From NCBI RefSeq assembly GCF_900116255.1, contig NZ_FPAI01000004.1, forward strand, positions 1-64,000: a DNA stretch of 64,000 bases. Direction: 5' to 3'. Positions 18,459-32,197 of this stretch are shown here, piece by piece. The DNA comes from Halolactibacillus miurensis. Its GTDB lineage: Bacteria > Bacillota > Bacilli > Bacillales > Amphibacillaceae. A program made the translations under genes and the position numbers. Numbering within the stretch: position 1 is the stretch's first letter; each line of letters begins with the position of its first letter. The notes beneath the pieces were generated by a model. It did not search any database and was not told the origin of the DNA. It saw nothing but the letters and a program-made list of their open reading frames with translations.

Positions 18459-18545
18459 AGTCCCGTGAGACTGAAAAGGCCGATTGTATGATTAGCATAT
18501 CTGACTAATCCCTTTTCTCTGTGCGCGGAGAAAAGGGATTTTTTG
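18459..18545 (+). promoter_or_regulatory. PyrR-dependent attenuator 1 (before pyrR)
   Basis: AGTCCCGTGAGACT (18459-18472) matches the PyrR-binding RNA consensus (ARUCCNGNGAGRYU). A perfect terminator stem AATCCCTTTTCTC/GAGAAAAGGGATT with a T run follows (18507-18545). UMP-bound PyrR should stabilise the anti-antiterminator and stop transcription before pyrR. Confidence 0.9.
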
Positions 18546-18561
18546 ATTATAGGTCGAGTAA

Positions 18562-19131
<570 letters not shown>

Positions 19132-19149
19132 GCACAAACCTTTAATGTA

Positions 19150-19247
19150 AGTCCAGAGAGGCTTCGAAGGTTGTAAATAGGATACGTGTACCTAAATGGA
19201 CACGTCTACCTCTTTATGACGTTCGAGCGTCGTAAAGAGGTTTTTTT
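19150..19247 (+). promoter_or_regulatory. PyrR-dependent attenuator 2 (pyrR-pyrP intergenic)
   Basis: AGTCCAGAGAGGCT (19150-19163) is a full match to the PyrR-binding consensus. A terminator stem CCTCTTTATGACG/CGTCGTAAAGAGG with seven T follows (19209-19247). Confidence 0.92.
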
Positions 19248-19297
19248 AATGCCTTGAAACAGATAAAACAAATGAGAGAGATTAAAAGGAGGAAGTC

Positions 19298-20671
19298 ATG
19301 TCGATGGAAAGATTAGATATGGTCATGGACGTTAGAGACGTTCCAAAAAAATCAAAATGGTTTATGTTAAGTTTACAGCACTTATTCGCTATGTTTGGAG
19401 CCACTGTGCTCGTTCCGTTTTTAACCGAATTACCCGCATCAGTTGCCCTCATTTCAAGTGGGACAGGGACATTAAGTTACTTATTAATCACAAGAGGACG
19501 TATCCCCGCATACTTAGGTTCAAGTTTTGCGTTTATCACGCCAATCATCTCAGCTCGAGCGGTCGGTGGTGGGATTGAAGGCGCGATGATGGGGAGTTTT
19601 GTCGCAGGTCTACTATACGGCCTTGTGGCGCTCTTAATTGCTTCATTCGGTCTTGACTGGATCATGAAAGCTTTACCACCTGTTGTTGTCGGCCCGGTCA
19701 TTATCGTGATCGGTTTAGGCCTTGCGCCAACCGCTGTTGATATGGCGATGAACGTCCAAGGCGAGTATAGTGCGACGCATTTTTCAGTTGCGATTCTTAC
19801 ACTGGTTGTCACGATTGTGGGTTCCTTGTTCTTTAGAGGATTCTTTGGCCTCATTCCCATTCTTATCGGGATCATCGTCGGTTATACGTATGCATTGATT
19901 CAAGGGATTGTAGATACATCCGCTATTCAAGCAAGCTTTACCAAGATTATTGAAGCCGGCTCATTTACAGAATTTCTAAGTGCAGTTTTTGTCGCACCGG
20001 AGTTTGTTATCCCGTTTGTGCATTATCAACCGCTCGACGTCTTAAATTTAAATATTATGGCGATTATGGTACCTGTCGCACTCGTCACAATTGCCGAACA
20101 CATTGGTGACCAGATGGTCCTATCAAAAGTTGTTGGACGTAACTTCTTAAAAGACCCTGGTTTACACCGCTCGATTTTAGGTGATGGTGTTGCAACCATG
20201 ATCGCCTCTGTATTAGGTGGACCACCTAATACAACGTATGGTGAAAATATCGGGGTACTAGCGATTACGAGAATCTTTAGCGTCTTCGTTGTTGGTGGGG
20301 CTGCGGTTCTGGCGATTACTTTCGGATTTATCGGCATTATTTCAGATGTGATTATCTCAATTCCAACACCAGTAATGGGTGGGGTATCGATTCTTTTGTT
20401 CGGGATCATCGCCTCAAGTGGACTTAGAATGTTAGTGGATAACCAAGTCGACTTAGGTAATAACCGTAACTTAATTATCTCATCGGTCATCCTTGTGATT
20501 GGGATCGGTGGCGCCATGGTTCAATTCTCCATTGGTGACTTCGGATTTAAAGTAGAGGGTATGGCCCTCGCAGCTTTTATCGGTGTATTTTTAAACTTAA
20601 TCTTACCAGGCAAAGAAGCCGCCTTTGGTAACGGTAAAATGTTTGGCGATACCGATATGGATCAAGAATAA
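19298..20671 (+). CDS. pyrP: Uracil permease PyrP
   Basis: PyrP is a nucleobase:cation symporter (NCS2/UraA family) that imports uracil. The 457-residue protein has about 12-14 membrane segments, the N-terminal family motif QHLFAMFGATVLVP, YLGSSFAFI, the substrate-region EHIGDQ, and GGPPNTTYGENIG in TM10. It starts after AAGGAGGAAG and is controlled by attenuator 2. A small hairpin without a PyrR site separates it from pyrB. Confidence 0.96.
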   Translation: MSMERLDMVMDVRDVPKKSKWFMLSLQHLFAMFGATVLVPFLTELPASVALISSGTGTLSYLLITRGRIPAYLGSSFAFITPIISARAVGGGIEGAMMGSFVAGLLYGLVALLIASFGLDWIMKALPPVVVGPVIIVIGLGLAPTAVDMAMNVQGEYSATHFSVAILTLVVTIVGSLFFRGFFGLIPILIGIIVGYTYALIQGIVDTSAIQASFTKIIEAGSFTEFLSAVFVAPEFVIPFVHYQPLDVLNLNIMAIMVPVALVTIAEHIGDQMVLSKVVGRNFLKDPGLHRSILGDGVATMIASVLGGPPNTTYGENIGVLAITRIFSVFVVGGAAVLAITFGFIGIISDVIISIPTPVMGGVSILLFGIIASSGLRMLVDNQVDLGNNRNLIISSVILVIGIGGAMVQFSIGDFGFKVEGMALAAFIGVFLNLILPGKEAAFGNGKMFGDTDMDQE

Positions 20672-20675
20672 AATG

Positions 20676-20699
20676 GGCTAGCTTCGGCTAGCCTTTTCT
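20676..20699 (+). terminator. Small hairpin between pyrP and pyrB (weak terminator)
   Basis: GGCTAGC-TTCG-GCTAGCC is a 7-bp stem with a stable tetraloop, followed by TTTTCT. No PyrR-binding motif lies between pyrP and pyrB, unlike the third attenuator of B. subtilis. It may act as a partial terminator or an RNA-processing/stability element. Confidence 0.65.
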
Positions 20700-20740
20700 A
20701 AAACAATGATGTACATAATTCAAGAAAGGGTGACGGACTA

Positions 20741-21685
20741 ATGAAAGATTTTGTATCGATGAAAACAATGACAAAAGACCAACTACTCGGATTATTAAAA
20801 AGAATTGAAGCGATTGAAACCGGTCAAGTTAAACCAAGTTATAAAAAAGAAGAGATGTTTATTGCGAATTTATTTTATGAACCGAGTACACGGACAAAAA
20901 TGAGTTTTGAAGTAGCTGAGAAGAAGCTCGGGCTTAACGTGCTCGATTTTCATGTCGAATCTTCAAGTGCATTAAAAGGTGAAACAGTCTACGATACGGC
21001 TAAAACATTTGAAGCTATTGGTGCAAAAGCCATTGTCATCCGTCATCCAAAAGAAAATGCGGTACAAGAACTGGCGGCCCAACTTGACATTCCTGTCATT
21101 AACGGTGGCGACGGTAAGGGTGAGCATCCGACCCAATCACTACTGGACTTATATACAATGTATCAAGAATTCGGTTCATTTGAAGGGTTAAAAGTAACGA
21201 TTGTTGGAGACATTCTCCATTCACGCGTGGCACGTTCCAATGCGATTGCTTTATCAACACTTGGCGCTGACGTACGGTTATCCGCAAAAGAAAGTTACCG
21301 AGATGACACGCTTGATTTTCCTTATCTCGAGATTGATGAGGCGGTTGAAGATAGTGACGTGATCATGTTGTTGAGAATTCAACTGGAACGCCACTCAAGT
21401 AAAGAAGCACTCAATAAAGCCGATTACTTAAATCAGTACGGCTTAACCATCGATCGGTATAATCGATTGAAAGAACATGCGATTGTCATGCATCCAGCGC
21501 CTGTAAATCGAGGGGTGGAAATAGACGACACGCTCGTTGAAGCAGAGAAATCAAGAATCTTTAAACAAATGGCCAACGGTGTTTATAGCCGGATGGCTGT
21601 CATCGAAATGGTTTTGTTTCAACAACAGTTAAAAAAGGGGGAAATTAAACATGACTTTACTTATCCAGAACGCTTATACAGTTAA
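20741..21685 (+). CDS. pyrB: Aspartate carbamoyltransferase catalytic chain
   Basis: PyrB condenses carbamoyl phosphate and aspartate to carbamoyl aspartate. The 314-residue chain has the carbamoyl-phosphate motif YEPSTRTKMSFE, GDGKGEHPTQSLLDLYTM, and HPAPVNRGVEID for aspartate binding. No regulatory pyrI is present, as usual in Bacillota. The C-terminus runs 35 bases into pyrC, a longer overlap than elsewhere in the operon, and adds about ten residues relative to B. subtilis PyrB. Confidence 0.97.
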   Translation: MKDFVSMKTMTKDQLLGLLKRIEAIETGQVKPSYKKEEMFIANLFYEPSTRTKMSFEVAEKKLGLNVLDFHVESSSALKGETVYDTAKTFEAIGAKAIVIRHPKENAVQELAAQLDIPVINGGDGKGEHPTQSLLDLYTMYQEFGSFEGLKVTIVGDILHSRVARSNAIALSTLGADVRLSAKESYRDDTLDFPYLEIDEAVEDSDVIMLLRIQLERHSSKEALNKADYLNQYGLTIDRYNRLKEHAIVMHPAPVNRGVEIDDTLVEAEKSRIFKQMANGVYSRMAVIEMVLFQQQLKKGEIKHDFTYPERLYS

Positions 21686-22928
21686 TGATCAACAACAAAC
21701 GATTGATATCTTGGTAGTGGACGGAAAAATCGACCAAATGGGGCAACACATCGAACCGACAGAAACAGATACGGTAATCGATGCGACGGGCCTTATCCTT
21801 GCGCCAGGTTTTATTGATGTCCATGTCCACTTAAGAGAACCAGGTGGGGAACATAAAGAAACAATTGAAACAGGAACAAAAGCAGCAGCTAAAGGTGGCT
21901 ATACGACGATTTGTGCGATGCCAAATACAAACCCAGTGCCGAGTGATGTGTCCTCGCTTAAAGTGGTACAAGACAAGATTAAACAAGATGCCTTCGTGAA
22001 AGTCTATCCTTACGCGTCGATTACGAGCGGATTAAAAGGCGAAGCGCTTGTTGACTTTGACGCTTTAACACAAGCAGGAGCGTTTCAATTTACTGACGAT
22101 GGTGTCGGCGTTCAAACGGCTGGCGATATGTATGAAGCGATGAAGCAAGCAGCCAAAAATAATAAAGCGATTGTGGCACACTGTGAAGATAATTCACTCA
22201 TTTACGGTGGCTGCGTGCATGATGGTGACGTGGCGAGTCGACTAGGTGTCAACGGTATTCCATCGATTTGTGAAGCGACGCAAATTGCGCGTGACGTTTT
22301 GTTGGCTGAAAAAGCAAACTGTCATTATCATGTGTGTCACGTCTCAACAAAAGAAAGCGTGCGAGTAGTAAGAGATGCGAAACGAGCCGGTATTCACGTA
22401 ACCGCAGAAGTATCACCCCACCATTTGATCTTAACGGAAGATGACATTAAGGAACGTGACACGAACTTTAAAATGAATCCACCCCTGCGCGCAAAAGAAG
22501 ATCGCGACGCACTGCTTCAAGGTTTACTAGATGGTACGATTGATTTTATCGCCACCGATCATGCGCCGCACCATAGTGATGAGAAAAATCAGCCGATTGA
22601 GACAGCGCCGTTTGGTATTGTCGGGTTAGAGACAGCATTTTCTCTCCTATATACTCATTTTGTAGAAACAGGTGTGATGACGTTAGCGGATTTAATTGGC
22701 TACTTAGCAGTGAAGCCGGGTGAAGTTTTCGGACTAACACAAGGGAAACTAGAACTAAATAGACCAGCGGATTTAGTTTTATTAGATGTACAGGCAAAAA
22801 CAGTTATTGATAAAAGCACATTTGAATCAAAGGGCAGAAATACCCCATTTGATCAAATGAATGTAACGGGTCAAGTTATGATGACGTTCGTTGACGGAGA
22901 ACTTGTCTATAAGGGGGAAACAAAATGA
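21651..22928 (+). CDS. pyrC: Dihydroorotase (class I)
   Basis: PyrC cyclises carbamoyl aspartate to dihydroorotate with a metal centre. The 425-residue amidohydrolase has the zinc motif DVHVHLREPG, AMPNTNP, the ligands in VAHCED and YHVCHVSTKE, and TDHAPHH with the catalytic Asp. The start follows AAAAGGGGG at 21635-21643. Its stop overlaps the carA start (ATGA). Confidence 0.97.
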   Translation: MTLLIQNAYTVNDQQQTIDILVVDGKIDQMGQHIEPTETDTVIDATGLILAPGFIDVHVHLREPGGEHKETIETGTKAAAKGGYTTICAMPNTNPVPSDVSSLKVVQDKIKQDAFVKVYPYASITSGLKGEALVDFDALTQAGAFQFTDDGVGVQTAGDMYEAMKQAAKNNKAIVAHCEDNSLIYGGCVHDGDVASRLGVNGIPSICEATQIARDVLLAEKANCHYHVCHVSTKESVRVVRDAKRAGIHVTAEVSPHHLILTEDDIKERDTNFKMNPPLRAKEDRDALLQGLLDGTIDFIATDHAPHHSDEKNQPIETAPFGIVGLETAFSLLYTHFVETGVMTLADLIGYLAVKPGEVFGLTQGKLELNRPADLVLLDVQAKTVIDKSTFESKGRNTPFDQMNVTGQVMMTFVDGELVYKGETK

Positions 22929-24007
22929 AACGACAACTCATACTAGAAGACGGAACGGTATTTACCGGTGATGCCTATGGTGATTTAAATCAAAAAGAAG
23001 GCGAAATTGTCTTTAATACAGGAATGACAGGGTACCAAGAAATTTTATCTGACCCTTCTTACTGTGGTCAAATTGTGACGATGACATATCCGCTGATCGG
23101 TAATTACGGTATTAATCGTGATGATTTTGAATCGATTGATCCGTCAGTGTTTGGCTTTGTCGTAAAAGAAATGTGTGAAGCTCCGTCAAACTTTAGACAT
23201 GAAGAGACACTTGATGAATTCCTAAAACAGAAAGAGATTCCAGCCATTAGTGGCATAGATACGAGAAAGCTCACGAAAATTATTCGAAAACACGGAACGA
23301 TGCGCGCCGTCCTAACAGCCGCAGGAGATGAGCATAACGACAAGCCGATATTTTCACAAGGCATGACAGACCAAGTCAGTCGTGTCTCAACGAAAAACCC
23401 TTATGTGGTGCCAGGTAGAGGACACCGGGTTGTCCTTGTTGATTTTGGGATGAAGCACGGTATATTACGCGACCTCACGAAACGCAACTGTCACGTGACC
23501 GTCGTACCTTATGACTATACCGCCAAACAGATTTTAGCATTAAAACCAGAAGGTATTATGTTGACCAATGGACCAGGAGACCCGAAAGATGTGCCGGTGG
23601 CGATTGACATGATTAAAGACATCATGCCACATGTACCCGTGTTCGGTATTTGTCTTGGTCATCAACTGATTTCCCTCGCCGCGGGTGCGGATACGGAAAA
23701 AATGCGCTTCGGTCATCGCGGATCGAACCATCCCGTGAAAGACTTAACAATTGGTAAAACACACTTAACTTCACAAAATCATGGCTACGCGGTGACACGT
23801 GCGTCATTAGAGGGAACGGATTTGGAACTGACGCACATTGCCATCAATGACGATTCAGTTGAAGGGGTCAAACATACGACGTACCCAACATTTTGTGTGC
23901 AGTATCACCCAGAAAGTTCACCAGGTCCAGAGGATACGAGTTACTTATTTGATCAATTTATGACGAATATTGAAAACGCAAAACGATTAAACAAGGAGGC
24001 GCTCTAA
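22925..24007 (+). CDS. carA: Carbamoyl-phosphate synthase small (glutaminase) chain
   Basis: CarA (PyrAA) hydrolyses glutamine and channels ammonia to CarB. The 360-residue chain has the N-terminal CPSase domain ([17 protein letters not shown]) and a class I glutaminase with the nucleophile Cys in FGICLGHQL and the His-Glu pair in [11 protein letters not shown]. The stop and the carB start overlap by one base. It belongs to the pyrimidine-specific enzyme set, given its place in the pyr operon. Confidence 0.97.
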   Translation: MKRQLILEDGTVFTGDAYGDLNQKEGEIVFNTGMTGYQEILSDPSYCGQIVTMTYPLIGNYGINRDDFESIDPSVFGFVVKEMCEAPSNFRHEETLDEFLKQKEIPAISGIDTRKLTKIIRKHGTMRAVLTAAGDEHNDKPIFSQGMTDQVSRVSTKNPYVVPGRGHRVVLVDFGMKHGILRDLTKRNCHVTVVPYDYTAKQILALKPEGIMLTNGPGDPKDVPVAIDMIKDIMPHVPVFGICLGHQLISLAAGADTEKMRFGHRGSNHPVKDLTIGKTHLTSQNHGYAVTRASLEGTDLELTHIAINDDSVEGVKHTTYPTFCVQYHPESSPGPEDTSYLFDQFMTNIENAKRLNKEAL

Positions 24008-27000
24008 TGCCAAAACGTACAGACATCAACAAGATCCTCGTGATTGGTTCAGGTCCGATTATTATTGGTCAAGCCGCAGAATTTGATTACTCAGGAACAC
24101 AAGCGTGCCAAGCATTAAGAGAAGAAGGCTATACAGTCGTGCTTGCGAACTCTAACCCAGCGACCATTATGACTGATCATACGGTTGCAGATACAGTATA
24201 TATGGAACCTTTAACCGTTGAATATTTATCAAAAATCATTCAAAAAGAGCGTCCAGATGCGATTTTACCGACCTTAGGTGGACAAACAGGTTTAAACTTA
24301 GCCATTGAGTTAGAAAAAAGTGGCATACTAAATAAATACCCAACCGAAATGTTAGGGACCAGCCTTGATGCCATTCAATTGGCAGAAGACCGTGAAAAGT
24401 TCCGTCAGTTAATGCATGATTTAAATGAACCGGTACCAGAAAGTGAGATTGTTAATTCTGTTGATGAGGCTCTCGCCTTTGCAGATCAAATCGGTTACCC
24501 ACTGATTGTTAGACCAGCCTATACGCTCGGTGGTTCTGGTGGGGGTATGTGTTATAACGAACAAGACTTACGGGAGATTACCCGCAGTGGGTTGCAGTAT
24601 TCGCCGGTTAATCAATGTTTAATTGAACGTAATATTGCCGGATTTAAAGAAATCGAATACGAAGTGATGCGCGATAAAAATGATCAAGCGATTGTTGTAT
24701 GTAACATGGAAAATATTGATCCGGTTGGGATTCATACCGGAGACTCCATCGTTGTTGCCCCGTCACAAACACTCAGTGACCGTGAATACCAAATGTTGCG
24801 AAATGCCTCACTAAAAATTATTCGCGCATTAGAAATTGAAGGTGGCTGTAACGTTCAGCTCGCCCTTGACCCGGATAGTTTCCAATATTACATCATTGAA
24901 GTGAATCCGCGTGTGAGTCGCTCAAGTGCCCTCGCATCCAAAGCAACAGGTTATCCGATTGCCAAGATTGCCGCTAAAATTGCGATTGGTTTAACGCTTG
25001 ATGAAATAAAAAATCCTGTGACCGAAACGACTTATAGTGCGTTTGAACCCGCACTTGATTATGTTGTGACAAAATTCCCACGATTCCCATTTGATAAATT
25101 CACCTCTGGTAATCGCACGCTAGGAACACAAATGAAAGCAACTGGTGAAGTAATGGCCATTGGTCGTACCTTCGAAGAGTCATTCTTAAAAGGGATTCGT
25201 TCTCTTGACTTTAATGATGATGATTTCTACTTGCCAGAATGTGTGGATTTAACGGATGAAGATTTACTCGAACAAGTCGTAAAAGCTGATGACCGACGCA
25301 TCTTTGTCTTAGCAGAACTACTGCGTCGTCATTACACGGTTGAACAGCTATTTGAGCTAACGAAAATGGATCGCTTCTTCTTAACGAAACTACAAAAAAT
25401 TATTCAGTTTGAACACGTGTTATTAAATGAAAAACTAACAGCCGTATCGTTAGAACAAGCCAAAAAACTCGGGTTTTCAGATCGCCAACTGGAGCGAATT
25501 ACCCGTCTTTCTGAAGATGTCATTTATAACATGCGTATGGAACATAACATTAAACCGGTCTATAAGATGGTTGATACGTGCGCGGCAGAATTCGAATCAA
25601 GTACGCCGTACTTTTACTCGAGTTATGAAGAAGAGCAAGAATCACTTGTCTCTAACCGTGAAAAGGTGATCGTCATTGGCTCAGGTCCGATTCGAATTGG
25701 ACAAGGGATTGAGTTTGATTATGCGACCGTCCACTCTGTCCTTGCCTTAAAAGAAATGGGCTATGAAGCGATTATTATGAATTCAAACCCAGAAACCGTC
25801 TCGACTGACTTTAGTGTGTCAGATAAATTATATTTTGAACCACTAACATTAGAAGATGTGATGCATGTGGTTGAACTTGAACAACCTGTCGGTGTGATTG
25901 TGCAGTTTGGTGGACAAACGGCCATTAACTTAGCAGACGGTTTAACGAGACGCGGCGTCACGATTCTTGGTACTGACTTAGAAGCCATCGACCGGGCAGA
26001 AGACCGTGATAAATTTGAACAACTGCTTACAAGCTTATCGATTCCACAACCAAAGGGCGAGAGTGTCAAGGCGCTTGATGAAGCGAAAGTTGTTGCGAAC
26101 CGTATCGGTTACCCAGTTCTAGTTAGACCATCATACGTTATTGGTGGGAGTCAAATGGAGATTGTCTATAATGACACAGAACTTGCCCATTATTTAGAAA
26201 AGACGACGCATATTAAACGTAAACATCCTGTGTTAATTGATAAATATTTAACAGGTATCGAAGTTGAGGTTGATGCGATTAGTGACGGAGAAACGACGAT
26301 TATTCCCGGCATTATGGAACATATTGAGCGCGCGGGCGTGCACTCTGGTGACTCGATTGCGGTGTATCCAACCCAGCGCCTAAGTAAGGAAACGAAACAA
26401 CAATTAATTGATACGACCATTAAGATTGCTAAAGCCTTAAATATTAAAGGCCTGATCAATATTCAGTTTGTCGTCCATCAAGATAATGTCTACGTACTTG
26501 AAGTGAATCCGCGTGCGAGCCGGACGATTCCATTCTTAAGTAAAATTACCGATGTCACGATGGCAAATCTCGCAACGCGTGCCATTATGGGTGAATCTTT
26601 AGCGAGTCTTGGCTATGAAGAAGGGCTATTAGAAGAAGCGGATCACGTGTCAGTTAAAGTACCGGTCTTTAGCTTCCAGAAACTAAAAAGTGTCGATACG
26701 ATTTTAGGGCCTGAAATGAAATCAACAGGTGAGGCGATTGGACGCGATAAAACACTCGCAAAAGCACTGTTTAAAGGGCTTGTCGCTTCAGGTATTGAGA
26801 TTCCGTTTGAAGGTGCGGTGTTATTTACTGTCGCAGATAAAGATAAAGCAGAAGCAACAGACATTGCGCGTGGCTTCCAACAACTTGGTTTTGATATTTA
26901 TGCGACGCAAGGGACAGCGGAACATTTGATAGAGAACGGTGTGATTGCGACAGCGGTCGATAAGATTGGTTCAGATCAAGAAAATGTTTTATCATTGATT

Positions 27001-27206
27001 GAAAAGAACGCGGTACACTTTGTTGTTAATACGCTGACATCAGGTAATAAACCGCTTAGTGATGGGTTTAAAATTAGACGAGCAGCAGTAGAACATGGTA
27101 TTGCCTCACTCACGAGTCTTGATACAGCGCGCGCGATTCTTAATGTCATCGATCAAACAACGTTCCAAGCACGTCCGATGGTTGTTAATCAGGAGGTCAT
27201 TCGCTA

Positions 27207-27207
<1 letters not shown>
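24007..27207 (+). CDS. carB: Carbamoyl-phosphate synthase large chain
   Basis: CarB (PyrAB) makes carbamoyl phosphate from bicarbonate, ammonia and two ATP. The 1066-residue chain shows the expected internal duplication: two ATP-grasp halves that begin [21 protein letters not shown] and [20 protein letters not shown], with [20 protein letters not shown] and [17 protein letters not shown]. The C-terminal MGS-like regulatory domain (about 930-1066) should bind effectors such as UMP or PRPP. It is full length and in frame. Confidence 0.98.
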
Positions 27208-29574
<2,367 letters not shown>

Positions 29575-29585
<11 letters not shown>

Positions 29586-30192
29586 ACACCGAATCATTAA
29601 ACATTTACTTGATATTGATGCGGTTCAAATAAAGCCTGATTGCTCATTTACTTGGACATCTGGAATTAAGTCACCCATTTATTGTGACAATCGGTTGACG
29701 ATGAGTTATCCAGACGTAAGAAAACTGATCACAACGGGCTTTATTAATAAACTCGCTGATATGAAAGATAACATTGATGGTATTTCAGGTTGCGCAACTG
29801 CGGGTATTCCACATGCAGCATGGTTAAGTCAGCAACTCGATTTACCGATGAGTTATGTACGTGGGTCAGCAAAAAAACATGGTAAACAAAATCAAATTGA
29901 AGGTGTTATTAAACCAGGTGATAACATCGTCGTTATTGAAGATTTAATTTCAACTGGTGGGTCTGTCATTGAAACAGTCCGTGCGATTGAAGCTGTTGGC
30001 GCAAACGTCGTTAAAGTGCTCGCGATATTTAGTTACGGTTTGAAAAAAGCAGAAGCAGCGTTTGAAACAGTGAACGTCCCATATGAAACGTTAGCAAACT
30101 TTGATCAACTGATTGAATACTTGCTAGATGAAGGCACCATTACTGCCGAGGAGCAACAAGACTTACTTAGCTGGCGCGATGAGTTAAAGTAG
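29575..30192 (+). CDS. pyrE: Orotate phosphoribosyltransferase
   Basis: PyrE attaches PRPP to orotate to make OMP. The 205-residue product has the PRPP motif NIVVIEDLISTGGSVIE, the loop VRGSAKKHGKQNQIEG, and TWTSGIKSPIYCDNR at the N-terminus. It closes the ten-gene pyr operon; a bidirectional terminator separates it from convergent rqcH. Confidence 0.97.
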
Positions 30193-30211
30193 TCAAGAGT
30201 TCAGACCATAA

Positions 30212-30251
30212 AAAGAGACGCTCCCATGACAATAGGAGGCGTCTCTTTTCT
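30212..30251. terminator. Bidirectional terminator between pyrE and rqcH
   Basis: AAAGAGACGC pairs with GCGTCTCTTT, with an inner TCC/GGA extension; T runs exist on both strands (TTTTC on plus, TTTTT on minus). Confidence 0.88.
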
Positions 30252-30252
30252 A

Positions 30253-31965
30253 TTAATGTGTATGAGCTTGATCATTTTCTTTTAATTGTTCTACGATGGC
30301 TCTATTCGGTGTCACGGCGACGGTTTTCTGATGGTCATAAATCACATACCCTGGTTTTGCGCCGTTTGGTTTATGCACATGTTTGATTTCAGTATAATCA
30401 ACCGGAACGGCACTTGACTGTTGAGCTTTACTGAAATACGCCGCTAAGAGAGCGGCTTCATTTAACGTCGCCTCACTTGGGGCATCAGAGCGAATCACAA
30501 CGTGTGAGCCTGGAATATCTTTTGTGTGTAACCAAATATTTTGTTTTCCGGCAAGCTTCATCGTTAAATAGTCATTTTGTTTATTGTTTTTTCCGACCAA
30601 GATGATCGTCCCATCACTTGATTGATATCGATCAGGTGATGGTTTTTTCGGTTTATTCTTTTTCTGGTTTTTAAGCACTTTCTTTTTAATCAGACCTTCA
30701 TCTTCTAATTCTTCTCTAATCTCATCTAAATCTTCTAAACGTGCTTTTTCAATTTGTTCGATGAGTTGGTCAAGATAGTCAATCATCTCATACGCTTTTT
30801 GGATTTCAATGTCTAACATCTTCTTAGACGTCTTCAATTTTTGATACGTCTTAAAATAACTCTGAGCATTCTCACTCGGTGATTTATTCGGATTTAATTC
30901 GATCGTCAGTGTGGGTGTATCTTCTTCGTAATAATCTAATACATCAACAGAGGAATCACCTTGCTTAACTAGGTGCATATGCGCCGTTAATAATTCGCCT
31001 TTCTTTTGATAGCTCGGCGCATGCTCGGCTTTTTTTAACGTCTGTTGTTGCTTTTTGATTTTTCTTAAGGTTTTACTGCGTTCATTTTGTAATACCCGAA
31101 TCAAATCACCCGCGCGTTGTTTAACTAAATCACGTTCGGCTTTATCGCGATAGAAATAATCAAGTAAGGCATTGACTGATGCAAAATGTTTTAAGTTTTC
31201 ACTAAAGGATTTAAGTGGAAACAGATAAAACGCATGTTTCGTTTGATCAATCACAGGATCAATCTGACCGTTTTCAATATCGACTAAAAGTTGATGAAAA
31301 CCATGGATTTGTGAGTCAATATCATCCCCAAAAGTCTGTAGTTCTTGCTCAATTTGAGGGGAGACACCCATGAAATGTGTCATGAACGCGCGCTCATGTA
31401 AAGATTGTTTTACGATTGTTTCTCTATCTTTTTTGTTTAAATCAAAGGGATTCACTTTATCTTGTGTCGGTGGATAAATATAAGGTTGTCCCGGTTGAAT
31501 CGTACGGAAGCGATTTTGATACGGTGATAAATGTTTCATCGCATCTAAAATGTGTCCTTTATCAGCATCGACTAAAATAATATTGGAATGTTTACCCATG
31601 ATTTCAATGATCAGTCGCTTTCGAATATCATCACCGATCTCATTCTTCCCTTGAATAGACAGCTCAATGATGCGTTCATTCTCATATTGGATAATCTCGC
31701 GGATAAAACTACCTTCCAAATGCTTTCTTAGTAACATACAAAACATCGGTGGTTCCTTTGGATTAGTAAATTTCTCATCCGTTAAATGGATACGTGCATA
31801 CACAGGATGCATCGATAATAATAACCGGTGTGTTTTTCCATTGGCGCGGATATTTAAAATTAATTCGGTTTTTGTTGGTTGATAAATTTTCAATATACGA
31901 CCTGTTGCAAGTAATGCCTGTAATTCTTTACTTACCCGTCGTGTCACCATACCATCATATGTCAT
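30253..31965 (-). CDS. rqcH: Ribosome quality-control factor RqcH (NFACT/Rqc2 family)
   Basis: RqcH binds obstructed 50S subunits and recruits tRNA-Ala to add alanine tails to stalled chains. The 570-residue protein starts TYDGMVTRRVSKEL and has the NFACT-N domain (EPPMFCMLLRKH, EIMGKHSNIIL), helix-hairpin-helix and long coiled-coil middle regions (about 280-430), and an NFACT-R domain (GKNNKQNDYLTMKLAGKQN, WLHTKDIPGSHVVI). The Asp97-Arg98 pair needed for tRNA selection in B. subtilis is Glu97-Arg98 here (codon at 31675-31677 reads GAA). The start follows GAGGTGATG. Also called FbpA or YloA for an older fibronectin-binding annotation. Confidence 0.94.
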   Translation of the reverse strand: MTYDGMVTRRVSKELQALLATGRILKIYQPTKTELILNIRANGKTHRLLLSMHPVYARIHLTDEKFTNPKEPPMFCMLLRKHLEGSFIREIIQYENERIIELSIQGKNEIGDDIRKRLIIEIMGKHSNIILVDADKGHILDAMKHLSPYQNRFRTIQPGQPYIYPPTQDKVNPFDLNKKDRETIVKQSLHERAFMTHFMGVSPQIEQELQTFGDDIDSQIHGFHQLLVDIENGQIDPVIDQTKHAFYLFPLKSFSENLKHFASVNALLDYFYRDKAERDLVKQRAGDLIRVLQNERSKTLRKIKKQQQTLKKAEHAPSYQKKGELLTAHMHLVKQGDSSVDVLDYYEEDTPTLTIELNPNKSPSENAQSYFKTYQKLKTSKKMLDIEIQKAYEMIDYLDQLIEQIEKARLEDLDEIREELEDEGLIKKKVLKNQKKNKPKKPSPDRYQSSDGTIILVGKNNKQNDYLTMKLAGKQNIWLHTKDIPGSHVVIRSDAPSEATLNEAALLAAYFSKAQQSSAVPVDYTEIKHVHKPNGAKPGYVIYDHQKTVAVTPNRAIVEQLKENDQAHTH

Positions 31966-31986
31966 ACGTCATCACCTCGTGTTGTT

Positions 31987-31995
31987 ATTATAGCA
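31987..31995 (-). promoter_or_regulatory. Extended -10 promoter of rqcH
   Basis: Minus strand reads TGC-TATAAT, 22 bases before the rqcH start; the -35 region (TATCAT) is weak. Confidence 0.5.
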
Positions 31996-32168
31996 CGGAT
32001 AGACGTGTGATGATACCGACGAAATAGCCGACTACTTTTACTATGAACACGAGAGGGAACGAGTGAAACATTTACAAAAACGAGCATCATTGTGTATACT
32101 GAAGTTACGAGATGACGTGATTAAGATGGTTAAATCGATGATGAATAAAAGAATTTCGTCAAGAAGCA

Positions 32169-32197
32169 TTCCAAAATGGCGCATTTTATACTATAAT
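32169..32197 (+). promoter_or_regulatory. Candidate promoter of remA
   Basis: A perfect TATAAT (32192-32197) lies 17 bases after TTCCAA, a poor -35. It precedes remA by 59 bases. The 291-base space between rqcH and remA holds no gene that I can support. Confidence 0.4.

Noticed and set aside
20026-20517. 163-residue minus-strand ORF inside pyrP
   Set aside because: Antisense shadow of a membrane protein gene; no start context and no neighbours on that strand.
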